Below are positions 1-7,640 of a stretch of 21,215 nt of DNA, piece after piece. Source of the stretch: Acidimicrobiaceae bacterium (lineage in GTDB: Bacteria; Actinomycetota; Acidimicrobiia; Acidimicrobiales; Acidimicrobiaceae). The position numbers and the translations under genes are program-made. The stretch is taken from the NCBI GenBank assembly GCA_013044365.1, contig JABEUP010000084.1:1-21215 (forward strand), given 5' to 3'. Numbering within the stretch: position 1 is the first letter of the stretch; each line of letters starts with the position of its first letter. The notes beneath the pieces are model-generated. The model saw only the letters and a list, made by a program, of their open reading frames with translations. It searched no databases and was not told the origin of the DNA.

Positions 1-576
1 TCAACGTTTCTGCTTAATCTGTTCTTTATTCCTGCATCCCAATTCAGAAATCAATTCTTGAGCCATGACCGCGGATTTTCTGCCACGTCAATCAGTGCGT
101 TTACCATACTCACCGCTGCGCCGGGAGCAATAGGTCTCGCGGTTGGCGGCAGAATGTCAGAAACCAGGGGACGAAAACTCGTAAGTGCCGCCGCACTCGT
201 CGTCGGAACCGGAGGCCTAATGCTTGGATTCTTGTCCCATGGAGCCTCAATTTGGATTTGGGCATTGATTGGATCGATAGTGGCACCGGCCACATTACCA
301 GCGTTGGGCGTTTACTTAACTGAGTTATTTCCCACCAAATATAGGGGCACTGCGAACGGAATCATCGGACTCTGGGCAAGGCTCGGATCAATAGTTGGGG
401 TTGTGACGGTTGGGTACTTAGGTTCGACTTTATACAACAACGTAGGCACTCCATTGGCCATGATGGGAGCCGGACCCCTGCTCCTGGCGATAATAGTCTT
501 ATGGAAATTCCCGGAAACCAAAGGACTTGATTTAGAGACTATAAACCCCGAAGACTCCGCTTATCACGATCCCTGA
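1..576 (+). CDS. MFS (sugar-transporter-like) permease, C-terminal part, 5' end outside window
   Basis: The frame is open from base 1 to the stop at 574-576, giving about 191 residues of the C-terminal half of a major facilitator permease. Features seen are a GRMSETRGRK loop (the family's Gx3D/ExxGRR/K loop between helices), several hydrophobic helices, ELFPTKYRG (the E-x-F/P-T-x-x-RG motif of sugar-porter-type MFS proteins) and a final FPETKG-L-LE-IN motif ending the last helix. These place it in the sugar/metabolite:H+ symporter type of MFS, in the inner membrane; the substrate cannot be told. An internal TTG at 58 could pass as a start, but hydrophobic coding sequence continues upstream of it, so the gene is truncated by the window edge. 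Its last 13 bases overlap the 3' end of the convergent S9 hydrolase gene. Confidence 0.85.
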   Translation, partial: STFLLNLFFIPASQFRNQFLSHDRGFSATSISAFTILTAAPGAIGLAVGGRMSETRGRKLVSAAALVVGTGGLMLGFLSHGASIWIWALIGSIVAPATLPALGVYLTELFPTKYRGTANGIIGLWARLGSIVGVVTVGYLGSTLYNNVGTPLAMMGAGPLLLAIIVLWKFPETKGLDLETINPEDSAYHDP

Positions 577-2525
577 ACATCGCCCGGCTTGTAAATCTGT
601 CCCAGAAACTCTTCATAGGCTCCAAATTCAGCAAAGAGTGAATCGGCCGAAGTGAACCCATGACCCTCCCCCGGGAACAACATAAACTTGATTTGTTTCC
701 CGCAAACCTGTGCCTCCTCCACAAATCTCACCACCTGGCGGTGATCCACCACCGGATCGGAATCACCATGCATCAATAAAAGCGGAATGGCATCAAGCTC
801 CCCGGCTCTTAGCGAACGCTGCCTATATAGATTGACTTTATTCGGCAAACTTCCCACCAAACTGTCGAAATACCTTGATTCGAACCTGTGAGTCGCCGCC
901 ACTGATTCTGCAAGATCTACCAGCGGATACACGGCAATTGCCCCACAAAATAGTCCTTTCGTCATACAGATGCTCCGGAGCGCCGAATAACCGCCGGAGG
1001 ATCCTCCGTTGACCACGATGGATCCGAGATTGACCAGATCACGGCATACCAGATCAGATAGCACGGTCAGCAAATCCACAATCTCAAAAAGCCCGAAACC
1101 CGAATCCAATGCTTCACGAAATGATTTTCCCCAACCGGTGGAACCACGGTAGTCGAAGGTTAGGACTTGATAGCCCGCCTGCAAAAATGCAACATTGCGA
1201 ATCGAGTAAGTCACCAGCGCCTGATCAGTTGGTCCGCCATGAAAAGTCACTACAGTCGGAGCATCTGCGCCAAAGGCATCAAGCCTGAATAGGCGGTACG
1301 GAATCCCGAGCGGCTCCACTCGGGCAATCTCATCTTTAAACTGCGGTTTGACGTAACCATGCAGTGAGGTGGAGTAGGGTGCAATACCGAGTATCGGTTC
1401 GGTGGAAACCGCAGAATAGAACCGTTCCCCGTAGGCCCTGTCAATCTCAAATCGTTTGCCATTTTCAAGGTCATAAGAAACTATGACGTTGGGAGTTTTA
1501 GCCCCAGAACGAACTGCAATCAAAGATGAATTAGAACTCTTTATTCCAAAGTGGTGAGCCTTTGCCAGTTCCGACACCCTGGAGGTTTCCAGATTCAGCT
1601 CGAGCAACCGGCCATGACCCGCCTCGTTACGCGAAAAGTAAATCCTTTTCCCGTCTGTGGAAAAATCAAACGTACGGTTCCCGTTTCCCCAAGGCGCGCC
1701 GCCATGTTCAAATTTCTCATCCACTGCAAGTTCGGCGGACCAATGCGTAATATCAGCCGTCCAAAGCCGCAAAAAGCCTGAGACCTCCGCCAAAAATGCC
1801 ATCCGGTCACCGTCAGGCGAAAAACGTGGTTGTGACACGAAATAGTCTCCTCCGGCGCAAATGTCTATCAAGGAGTCGCCGACTTTGGTATCAAGATCCA
1901 GATACGCGATTTGACTTCGCTGCCAAGCCATATTCGGAAGAGCCCACTCGTGCCAGATGACCTGTTTGCCGGTGGGACTTAAACTCACGTCAAATACGTA
2001 ATCGGGACGTCCAAAAACGAAATATCCCGGCGTGGCCGGCATTCCTGAAAAAGGACGCAACTCTCTTGGATACTCCGAAACAACATAAGGCTCAGATCCA
2101 CCGGAAGTGTCAAACAGCGCGACTCTGTCACCAAACACAACTGCCCCGATTCGTGATTGATCGAGACTCAGCGATATCTGTGAAACACCTGGGCCATTGT
2201 AGATATCGGAGGTTCGACCCGAGACGAGGTCCATCCTGGTAATACCCCCCGAAAGAGTCGCAAAGTAGAGGGTTTGCCCATCTCCTGATAATTGGGTCAC
2301 TCCGCCGCCAAACGGGTGCGCCGGTCTAACCGCAACCTCACGGGAGGCCACATCTGATGGATCTTCCAGATCTACCCAGATCACACTCGACTTGCCATTT
2401 GCCTTCTTCAAATAAGTCGCATATCTGCCGTCTAAAGATATCTGTGGGTCCGCAAGCGAAGTCAGATGGGAAAAGTCATTCGGTGACAGCCTGGTTACAT
2501 TACTCAAAGAGTTTACGTCCTCCAC
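564..2525 (-). CDS. S9 family peptidase (prolyl-oligopeptidase/acylaminoacyl-peptidase-like)
   Basis: A 653-residue serine hydrolase, the usual length for S9 peptidases. Residues about 1-370 carry repeated WD/propeller-like strands (SPTGKQVIW, SPDGDRMAFL, STDGKRIYFS), matching the gating beta-propeller. Residues about 390-653 are the alpha/beta hydrolase domain: oxyanion-type HGGP, nucleophile motif GGSSGGY with Ser509, Asp590 in HGDSDP, and His622 in PGEGHGF. It probably cleaves short peptides or acyl-peptides. No signal peptide is visible, so a cytoplasmic location is likely. The start is uncertain. The GTG at 2525 has no clear ribosome site, while an in-frame TTG at 2507-2505 lies 11 bases after GGAGG. 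The 3' end overlaps the MFS gene by 13 bases. The exact substrate is unknown. Confidence 0.9.
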   Translation of the reverse strand: MEDVNSLSNVTRLSPNDFSHLTSLADPQISLDGRYATYLKKANGKSSVIWVDLEDPSDVASREVAVRPAHPFGGGVTQLSGDGQTLYFATLSGGITRMDLVSGRTSDIYNGPGVSQISLSLDQSRIGAVVFGDRVALFDTSGGSEPYVVSEYPRELRPFSGMPATPGYFVFGRPDYVFDVSLSPTGKQVIWHEWALPNMAWQRSQIAYLDLDTKVGDSLIDICAGGDYFVSQPRFSPDGDRMAFLAEVSGFLRLWTADITHWSAELAVDEKFEHGGAPWGNGNRTFDFSTDGKRIYFSRNEAGHGRLLELNLETSRVSELAKAHHFGIKSSNSSLIAVRSGAKTPNVIVSYDLENGKRFEIDRAYGERFYSAVSTEPILGIAPYSTSLHGYVKPQFKDEIARVEPLGIPYRLFRLDAFGADAPTVVTFHGGPTDQALVTYSIRNVAFLQAGYQVLTFDYRGSTGWGKSFREALDSGFGLFEIVDLLTVLSDLVCRDLVNLGSIVVNGGSSGGYSALRSICMTKGLFCGAIAVYPLVDLAESVAATHRFESRYFDSLVGSLPNKVNLYRQRSLRAGELDAIPLLLMHGDSDPVVDHRQVVRFVEEAQVCGKQIKFMLFPGEGHGFTSADSLFAEFGAYEEFLGQIYKPGDVQGS

Positions 2526-2954
2526 TTCATCACAGAAGGGATCCGCAGGTCGGACTGACGACCTCTACCGCCTTCCGCGACATCGGTTGAGCCTTTACGA
2601 AACCCTGTCGTTTGGCCTTCTCCAGCTTTACGTACGGTGCCCTTATATGTCTCCCCGCACGGCTCAAAGAGAACCTGATAGCGGCGCAATACCATTGTTT
2701 GCCACCTTTACATCCCCCTCGCAGCCATACCATTGTACGATTGAGACACAAACTTCCTGATGCCTGAGATCTTACCAGCTGCATGTCCTGACAGACTGGC
2801 CAGACCTCTATCCATACCGTGAGCTTTCCTGGTTATGGCAGTTCATTCCGCGGTACCGTCAACCCCGTGCCGCTGACGCTGTTCTACCAGCACCCCTGGT
2901 TACGGAAATACCTTTAATCTTGATGAAGCTTGCTCATTTTTGAGCGCTGGCGAG
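2526..2954. other. 429-base gap with no convincing gene
   Basis: All six frames here hold only short open stretches (at most about 84 codons) and none resembles a family I know. No tRNA-like T arm, IS end or CRISPR-like repeat was found. Two small hairpins are visible: GGTCG-6-CGACC at 2549-2564, just upstream of the S9 hydrolase start, and GCTCA-TTTT-TGAGC at about 2931-2944, just past the mutase stop and without a T-tract. Plus-strand codons 2819-2917 encode a protein-looking peptide (GYGSSFRGTVNP...YQHPWLRKYL) without an adequate start. The stretch may be a decayed gene or a long leader. Confidence 0.5.
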
Positions 2955-4616
2955 TTAGATAGCCGTGGACTCAGACCAAGTCCCAAATACCTCTTCCAGC
3001 GCTTTCATTACCTCTCCAACGGTGGCCCTCGCTCGAGCCGCTTCGATAAGGAACGGCATGGTATTTTGCAACGGGTCCAATGCCGCCCTTTGGAGTTTCA
3101 TTAGTGCGCGGATTAGCTCTGCGTCATTTCTTTGAGACTTGACCTTGTCTAACCGCCGTCTTTGCTCCGCCTCAACTTCTTCGCCGACAACCAGGATTGG
3201 AATCTGGGATTCGTCGTTTCCTTCCGTGAAGGAGTTGACGCCGACAACCACGCGCTTTCCAGATGAAATCTTCTTTTCAATTTGATATGAGGCATTTGCG
3301 ATCTCGTCGACGAAATATCCATTGTCAATCGCGGCGTAGATTCCTTCCAGCATTGAACCGGATCCGAGATCATCCAAGTGGGCAAAAATGGCCTCAGCCT
3401 GAGCCTCTATCTCATCCGTCAATGCTTCCACATAGTATGATCCTCCGAGCGGATCTGCAACATTGGCCACTCCCGTCTCGTATCCGATGACCTGTTGCGT
3501 TCTAAGAGCAATGCGGGCCGCCCTCTGAGTCGGGAGTGCCAAAACCTCGTCCATGGAGTTTGTATGGAGCGACTGCGTCCCCCCCATTACACCGGCAAGC
3601 GCCTCAAGAGCCGTCCGAACGATATTCACCTCTGGTTGCTGAGCCGTAAGCGATACTCCTGAAGTTTGGGTGTGGAACCTAAGCTGCATCGACCTTGGAT
3701 TTTTTGCCTTATATCGTTCTTTCATCCAACGCGCCCAAATGCGGCGCGCAGCCCGGAACTTGGCAATTTCCTCAAAAAAATCAATATGCGAGTTGAAGAA
3801 AAACGAAAGATTGGGAACAAAGGAGTCAATATCCATTCCGGCGGCTACGCCAGCCTCCACGTAGCCAAAGCCATTCGCCAAGGTAAATGCGAGCTCCTGA
3901 GCAGCAGTCGAACCCGCCTCCCGAATGTGGTAACCGCTCACAGATATTGGATGCCACTTAGGCATCTCTATTGCGCAATATCTGAAGGTGTCAACCACCA
4001 ACCTCACCGATGGACGGGGCGGAAATCTGAACTCCTTCTGGGCTTGATATTCCTTAAGAATATCATTCTGCAATGTGCCGCCGAGGACACATCTGTTTAT
4101 TCCACGCTCTTGCGCTGCCTGTATGAACATCGCCAAAATAATTGGCGCGGGAGAATTGATCGTCATGGAGGTGGTAACTTTCGACACGTCAATCCCGTCG
4201 AACAGATCGAGCATGTCCTCCACTGTGTCAATTGCGACGCCACACTTCCCAACTTCACCCTCAGATTTAGGGTCATCAGAATCGCGACCCATCAGAGTTG
4301 GGAGGTCGAATGCCGTCGAAAGTCCGTTGCTGCCGGCATTGAGCATCTCAAGAAACCGGTGGTTGGTATCCACAGCTGTTCCAAAGCCGGCAAACATCCT
4401 CATGGTCCAAAGCTTGGAACGGTACATCGAAGCGTACGGGCCTCTTGTATAGGGATACTCGCCAGGGAGTTCACCTGAATCAGCGGAAACATCGTTCACA
4501 AAGTTAATAGGCCCATTGGGTCCGTAAACCGGTGCCAATTTCATTCCAGACAGGGTCTCGAATTCCGCATCCCTAAGTTGAGCAGATTTATAACTTTCAC
4601 CCCAGGAACTGGCCAT
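2955..4616 (-). CDS. icmA: Acyl-CoA mutase large subunit, isobutyryl-CoA mutase type (IcmA-like)
   Basis: A 553-residue B12-dependent acyl-CoA mutase catalytic subunit covering the TIM-barrel and linker but ending before any cobalamin-binding (DxHxxG) domain. It therefore needs a separate small subunit, not present in this window. The alignment frame is fixed by His230 (SGYH), Gln183 (GTLQND) and Ser100, which match His244, Gln197 and Ser114 of Propionibacterium methylmalonyl-CoA mutase with a constant offset of 14. At the specificity positions Tyr89 and Arg207 this protein has Phe75 (RMFAG) and Gln193 (YQAQKE). Phe/Gln is the pair known for isobutyryl-CoA mutase, which interconverts isobutyryl-CoA and n-butyryl-CoA. 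The TLMGRDSDDP stretch also fits IcmA. The ATG has no ribosome site but a TAGAAT box 7 bases upstream, suggesting a leaderless transcript. Family is certain; substrate is inferred from two residues. Confidence 0.88.
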   Translation of the reverse strand: MASSWGESYKSAQLRDAEFETLSGMKLAPVYGPNGPINFVNDVSADSGELPGEYPYTRGPYASMYRSKLWTMRMFAGFGTAVDTNHRFLEMLNAGSNGLSTAFDLPTLMGRDSDDPKSEGEVGKCGVAIDTVEDMLDLFDGIDVSKVTTSMTINSPAPIILAMFIQAAQERGINRCVLGGTLQNDILKEYQAQKEFRFPPRPSVRLVVDTFRYCAIEMPKWHPISVSGYHIREAGSTAAQELAFTLANGFGYVEAGVAAGMDIDSFVPNLSFFFNSHIDFFEEIAKFRAARRIWARWMKERYKAKNPRSMQLRFHTQTSGVSLTAQQPEVNIVRTALEALAGVMGGTQSLHTNSMDEVLALPTQRAARIALRTQQVIGYETGVANVADPLGGSYYVEALTDEIEAQAEAIFAHLDDLGSGSMLEGIYAAIDNGYFVDEIANASYQIEKKISSGKRVVVGVNSFTEGNDESQIPILVVGEEVEAEQRRRLDKVKSQRNDAELIRALMKLQRAALDPLQNTMPFLIEAARARATVGEVMKALEEVFGTWSESTAI

Positions 4617-4623
4617 ACAACTA

Positions 4624-4629
4624 ATTCTA
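4624..4629 (-). promoter_or_regulatory. -10 box for a probably leaderless mutase transcript
   Basis: On the minus strand TAGAAT is followed by seven bases and then the ATG at 4616. This is the spacing expected when transcription starts at the A of ATG, common in actinobacteria. A second overlapping TAGAAT lies at 4629-4634. No purine-rich ribosome site precedes the ATG, which fits leaderless translation. No clear -35 box was found. Confidence 0.45.
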
Positions 4630-4635
4630 TTCTAA

Positions 4636-4661
4636 TTTGGATAAAACCATACGGATCCAAA
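4636..4661. promoter_or_regulatory. Inverted repeat, possible operator upstream of the mutase
   Basis: The plus strand reads TTTGGAT, 12 bases, then ATCCAAA: a perfect 7-bp inverted repeat whose half-sites are 19 bases apart centre to centre (about two helical turns). It sits directly upstream of the -10 box, over the -35 region of the mutase promoter, where a repressor or activator dimer could act. There is no T-tract, so it is not a normal terminator. Chance occurrence is possible. Confidence 0.35.
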
Positions 4662-4727
4662 CGATTATTTTCACTCAGTCCAACACCCACAAAACCTTGC
4701 CGCAACATCGATGAAGCCCTGGGTGAA

Positions 4728-5825
4728 CTACCTCTGGAGAATCGGCTGAAGGAATCTATTTGAAGGAATCAGGAAACCGACCTCATTTTCTACAGCTCTT
4801 TGGTAGGCCAACATGGCAATCGCAGCAAACTGAATTCCAGTCCCATGTCCTATGTAGCAAGTGGTCTGTTCTGGCGTGGATCTCCCGGTAGTTACTCCAG
4901 CTATTACATCGGCCAAAAACGGGTAGCTCTCCCATGCATGATCCGGGTCTTTCCACCACCCTGGAGCTGTCTCATTAAGCTTTCGATATCGGAGGTCACC
5001 GACCACAACGTGGACCGTATCCCCGGTGCTTCCCACCACTACAACATCACACTTTTCCAAAACGCCAAGATCCACCTCCTGCTTTTTGATGCAATTTATA
5101 TGCATTCCAGGTGTGATCCACTCCGGCTTTATAGTTGGCTTGAGCGAGTTTGTCGCCGACACAAGGATCTCTGCCGAATCAACTGCCTCTTCCGCGTCAG
5201 AGACGGCTTCCACCTTACAGCCGGTAGTTTCCGACATCCTCGAAACAAACTCCTCGAGGTGGGCCCTGTTCGGACTGAATACTTTTGCCTCCATTGCCGG
5301 TATAAGGACAGCTAAAGCTCGAAACTGCGTGTCTGCCTGATAACCAGTTCCCAGAAAGGCCACTTTGGTACAGTTGGGATTTGCAAGATACTTGGCAGCC
5401 AAAGCGCTGGTAACGCCAACCCTCAACCTCTGTATCTCGCCATCGGTCAAGATTGCCAACAGTTCCCCTGTTGAAATCTGATACAACATTAACAGTCCAT
5501 TTTCTTTGCCAATGCGCACAGACTCTTCTTGCGACTTCGTGAGCTTTTCTCTGCGGGCATCCCCGTCATCGCCAGGCATGCGCAGAAGATCAGAATCCAC
5601 CCTCAAGCAGGCTGCATCAAGGGAAGGAACCACCCCGCTCATTGATTTGAAGGAATTTATTGCATTGAGTGAAGGCGCACTCGAAAGGACATCGTGACGA
5701 CGAACGCTTGCTGCGTTTCCATGCCCCAAATCCCTGAATGCAGTCTCCAGAGAATCAAAACAACTCTCTACCTCCACCAGCGAAGCAACCTCATCATTAT
5801 TTAGTAGCCTGACATGTTCGGCCAT
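4728..5825 (-). CDS. Ornithine cyclodeaminase / mu-crystallin family protein
   Basis: A 365-residue member of the NAD(P)-binding ornithine cyclodeaminase/mu-crystallin family. The Rossmann motif is at 159-167 (GTGYQADTQ, the family's GxGxQAxxQ). Lys60 and Arg135 (TDGEIQRLRVG) lie where family members bind the substrate carboxylate. The loop at 242-252 reads HINCIKKQEVD. Ornithine cyclodeaminases have a longer loop here carrying the catalytic Asp (roughly GxDxPGKxEL), so the Asp segment is missing. It is therefore probably not a true ornithine cyclodeaminase; an imine/ketimine reductase or amino-acid dehydrogenase-like role is possible but unproven. The start is well set by two GGAGG sites, the better one 8 bases before the ATG. 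It lies 111 bases upstream of the mutase, same strand. Confidence 0.85.
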   Translation of the reverse strand: MAEHVRLLNNDEVASLVEVESCFDSLETAFRDLGHGNAASVRRHDVLSSAPSLNAINSFKSMSGVVPSLDAACLRVDSDLLRMPGDDGDARREKLTKSQEESVRIGKENGLLMLYQISTGELLAILTDGEIQRLRVGVTSALAAKYLANPNCTKVAFLGTGYQADTQFRALAVLIPAMEAKVFSPNRAHLEEFVSRMSETTGCKVEAVSDAEEAVDSAEILVSATNSLKPTIKPEWITPGMHINCIKKQEVDLGVLEKCDVVVVGSTGDTVHVVVGDLRYRKLNETAPGWWKDPDHAWESYPFLADVIAGVTTGRSTPEQTTCYIGHGTGIQFAAIAMLAYQRAVENEVGFLIPSNRFLQPILQR

Positions 5826-5827
5826 TT

Positions 5828-5838
5828 CCTCCCCCTCC
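5828..5838 (-). promoter_or_regulatory. Strong ribosome binding site of the cyclodeaminase-family gene
   Basis: The minus strand reads GGAGGGGGAGGAA immediately before the ATG at 5825, with GGAGG copies 8 and 2 bases from the start. The distal copy has ideal spacing and decides the start. It is among the strongest ribosome sites in the window. Confidence 0.7.
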
Positions 5839-5867
5839 GGCTGTTAGTTCTCAAAAACCACCAATCA

Positions 5868-5895
5868 CTCATATTGGCTTTATGATAAATATCAA
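5868..5895 (-). promoter_or_regulatory. Candidate promoter for the cyclodeaminase-family gene
   Basis: On the minus strand TTGATA (5890-5895) and TATGAG (5868-5873) are separated by 16 bases and end 42 bases before the ATG. The -35 matches 5/6 and the -10 matches 4/6 of the sigma70-type consensus. The rest of the 225-base gap to the next gene holds a GCCGG-10-CCGGC hairpin at 5969-5988 without a T-tract. Confidence 0.3.
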
Positions 5896-6050
5896 TTCGA
5901 CAAACCTCTACAAAGAATGCCACCCATCAGCTCCCGATACGGCATTGCCCCGACTGTCTGAAATGACTGCCGGGACTATATGACCGGCGATTCAAACATA
6001 GGATGTTTCCCCCGACTGAATGGACCAAGTTATTCGGAAAGCAAATGCGG

Positions 6051-6893
6051 TCATTCAAATCGAACATTCTTACCAAAGTCATAGTTCACATCCTTATTGG
6101 ATTCGAACTCCCAGTTCACGCGGCCCGATCGACCGCTTGTGGCAGACAGGTTTTGCTTGAGAAATCGGACCACCTCGTACATCGCGCTTTCTGCCGCCAC
6201 CCTTCTATATCTACCTGGCATCGTATTGTTGAGCCATCCGTGTGGAGCGTCCTCAAATATCTTGATCCTGTAGCTTTTATCGTTCTCTTCTAGCACATTG
6301 CGCAGTTTCACCACATCGGCAATTGAGATTGTGTGATCTGTCTCTCCATACAACCCTAAAAAGGGAGCACCCAGTTGCTTCAGGACATCCGCCATGTGCT
6401 CCGGGCGTAATTCGGACTGATCCCAGTCACTTATGCCCCCGTACAAAACAATGCAGGCATTCAACTTCCTCTTTGCTCCATAAATTATCGAGTAACGTCC
6501 GGTCTGGCAAACGCCGATCATCCCCAGCTTGCCCGAATCGGCAACCGGTTCGCCAGAAAGAACCGCCACGACTTCGTCCAAGCGGTCAATCACATAGGGG
6601 TCAGTTGGTGTTGCCTTAGCGGCTCCAGAATGCAAAGCATTCTGATCCGAAATATAAAAGAACAGGTCCGGCGTGGCAACGCAATAACCTTCGTCAGCGA
6701 GTCGTCGGGCAAGGTCACCGGTATGCTGAACCAACCCGTATCTCTCATGCATCAGCACGACGCTGGGAAGTGCCTGCCCGGCACCGTCTGGAAAATAAAG
6801 TGTTATCGGCATTCCGGAATTCGTCGTTACGGTCTTGGTTTCGATTTGCACTATCCCGCTGTCCTTTAATGGTGAGGTGGTTTGAAAACTCAC
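6051..6893 (-). CDS. Dienelactone hydrolase family protein
   Basis: A 280-residue alpha/beta hydrolase of the dienelactone hydrolase family. The Cys-Asp-His triad is visible: Cys129 in GVCQTGR (the family's GxCxGG-type elbow), Asp186 in GETDHT and His218 in APHGW. Glu50 (HERYG) takes the place of the family Glu that primes the Cys. The second Gly of the elbow is Thr here, and the C-terminus carries about 25 extra residues ending NVRFE. Known members open lactones in aromatic catabolism or hydrolyse small esters; this one's substrate is unknown. The start is the GTG at 6893, 20 bases after the isochorismatase-fold gene stops on the same strand, so the two are co-transcribed. The ribosome site is weak (AAGGCGGG, about 12 bases away). 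Confidence 0.87.
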   Translation of the reverse strand: MSFQTTSPLKDSGIVQIETKTVTTNSGMPITLYFPDGAGQALPSVVLMHERYGLVQHTGDLARRLADEGYCVATPDLFFYISDQNALHSGAAKATPTDPYVIDRLDEVVAVLSGEPVADSGKLGMIGVCQTGRYSIIYGAKRKLNACIVLYGGISDWDQSELRPEHMADVLKQLGAPFLGLYGETDHTISIADVVKLRNVLEENDKSYRIKIFEDAPHGWLNNTMPGRYRRVAAESAMYEVVRFLKQNLSATSGRSGRVNWEFESNKDVNYDFGKNVRFE

Positions 6894-6913
6894 TGAAGAG
6901 AAAATCCCGCCTT

Positions 6914-7546
6914 TTAGGGAACGATTTTTGCGATTACTTCATCCACTGTTCGAACCCTGCACATTCTCGGAAACACATGATTGAGAAAGAATTCCCTTTG
7001 CTCAGCGAACCCATGGCAACCATCCCTGACAACGGTCACCTGGTAATCCATGTCGCGTGCGGCAAAGGCGGTTGAAGCCACGCCGACATGTGTAGACCCC
7101 CCAACCAAAAGAATGGTAGATATACCGAGCGTTCTCAGAGTTGCGTCAAGTGCGGTACCCGCAAATGCCGACCAACGGTGTTTGGGTATGTCAAAGTCTT
7201 GCGTTGACATACCCAGCTCCTTGAGTGGCGACAGCATTGGTGAGCCCGAGCCAAATGGTGGCACCGTCGGTGGCTCGTTGGCTGGACCCCAAGGCTTGAA
7301 ATGTGAATCAGTGTCCGACATGGTGAGCGCGAAGTCCCTTCCATCCGCCCGGTGATCTGCGCGGGCAAAAAAGACCGGCAATTCACTAGCACGACACGCA
7401 TTCACAAGCTTTACGACATTTGGCAATGTTCCGGCCTCCTCAATCGAATCCCGGTAACACTCCAACATGTCAAAGATCACTAAACCAGTCTCCCCAGCCG
7501 ACAACCGGTCATCCCCAAACGAAACGCCCTGTCTCTCGCGAACCAT
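6914..7546 (-). CDS. Isochorismatase-fold hydrolase lacking the catalytic cysteine
   Basis: A cysteine-hydrolase/isochorismatase-fold protein of 210 residues from the ATG at 7546. A TTG lies directly upstream at 7549, but the ribosome site AGAGGTG is 7 bases from the ATG, so I chose ATG. Numbering below includes the TTG codon. Asp27 (VIFDMLE) and Lys123 (IPKHRWSAF) of the triad are present. The helix that normally holds the nucleophile (T-x-x-C-V-x-x-T) reads THVGVAST, with Gly156 (codon GGC at 7084-7082) instead of Cys. Nicotinamidase-type amidases need that Cys. EntB/PhzD-type isochorismatases work with Asp/Lys and no Cys, so a vinyl-ether or other non-amidase substrate is more likely. It leads a two-gene operon with the dienelactone hydrolase. 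Confidence 0.85.
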   Translation of the reverse strand: MVRERQGVSFGDDRLSAGETGLVIFDMLECYRDSIEEAGTLPNVVKLVNACRASELPVFFARADHRADGRDFALTMSDTDSHFKPWGPANEPPTVPPFGSGSPMLSPLKELGMSTQDFDIPKHRWSAFAGTALDATLRTLGISTILLVGGSTHVGVASTAFAARDMDYQVTVVRDGCHGFAEQREFFLNHVFPRMCRVRTVDEVIAKIVP

Positions 7547-7553
7547 CAATATT

Positions 7554-7560
7554 CACCTCT
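7554..7560 (-). promoter_or_regulatory. Ribosome binding site that sets the isochorismatase-fold start
   Basis: AGAGGTG on the minus strand lies 7 bases before the ATG at 7546 and only 4 before the TTG at 7549, favouring the ATG. Confidence 0.55.
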
Positions 7561-7640
7561 AACTTTTCTGACTTATCCCAAGATTACGAGCTGCACGATC
7601 AACAATACACAAAAGACGTTTTCTTTGTCCGAAAACATTT

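Noticed and set aside
2530..2784. Small minus-strand open frames upstream of the S9 hydrolase as genes or a group II intron remnant
   Set aside because: Partial resemblance to intron-end sequence (GAGCCGTGCGG, CGTACG) was not backed by the complementary stem such elements have, and the peptides match nothing I know.
3666..4478. A 270-codon open frame on the plus strand opposite the mutase gene
   Set aside because: It lies wholly antisense to a well-conserved gene, has low-complexity Arg/His/Ser-rich composition and no family motif; a shadow of the real frame.
5969..5988. GCCGG-10-CCGGC hairpin as a terminator after the dienelactone hydrolase gene
   Set aside because: The stem is short with a 10-base loop and no T-tract, and it lies about 60-80 bases past the stop; not enough to call a terminator.
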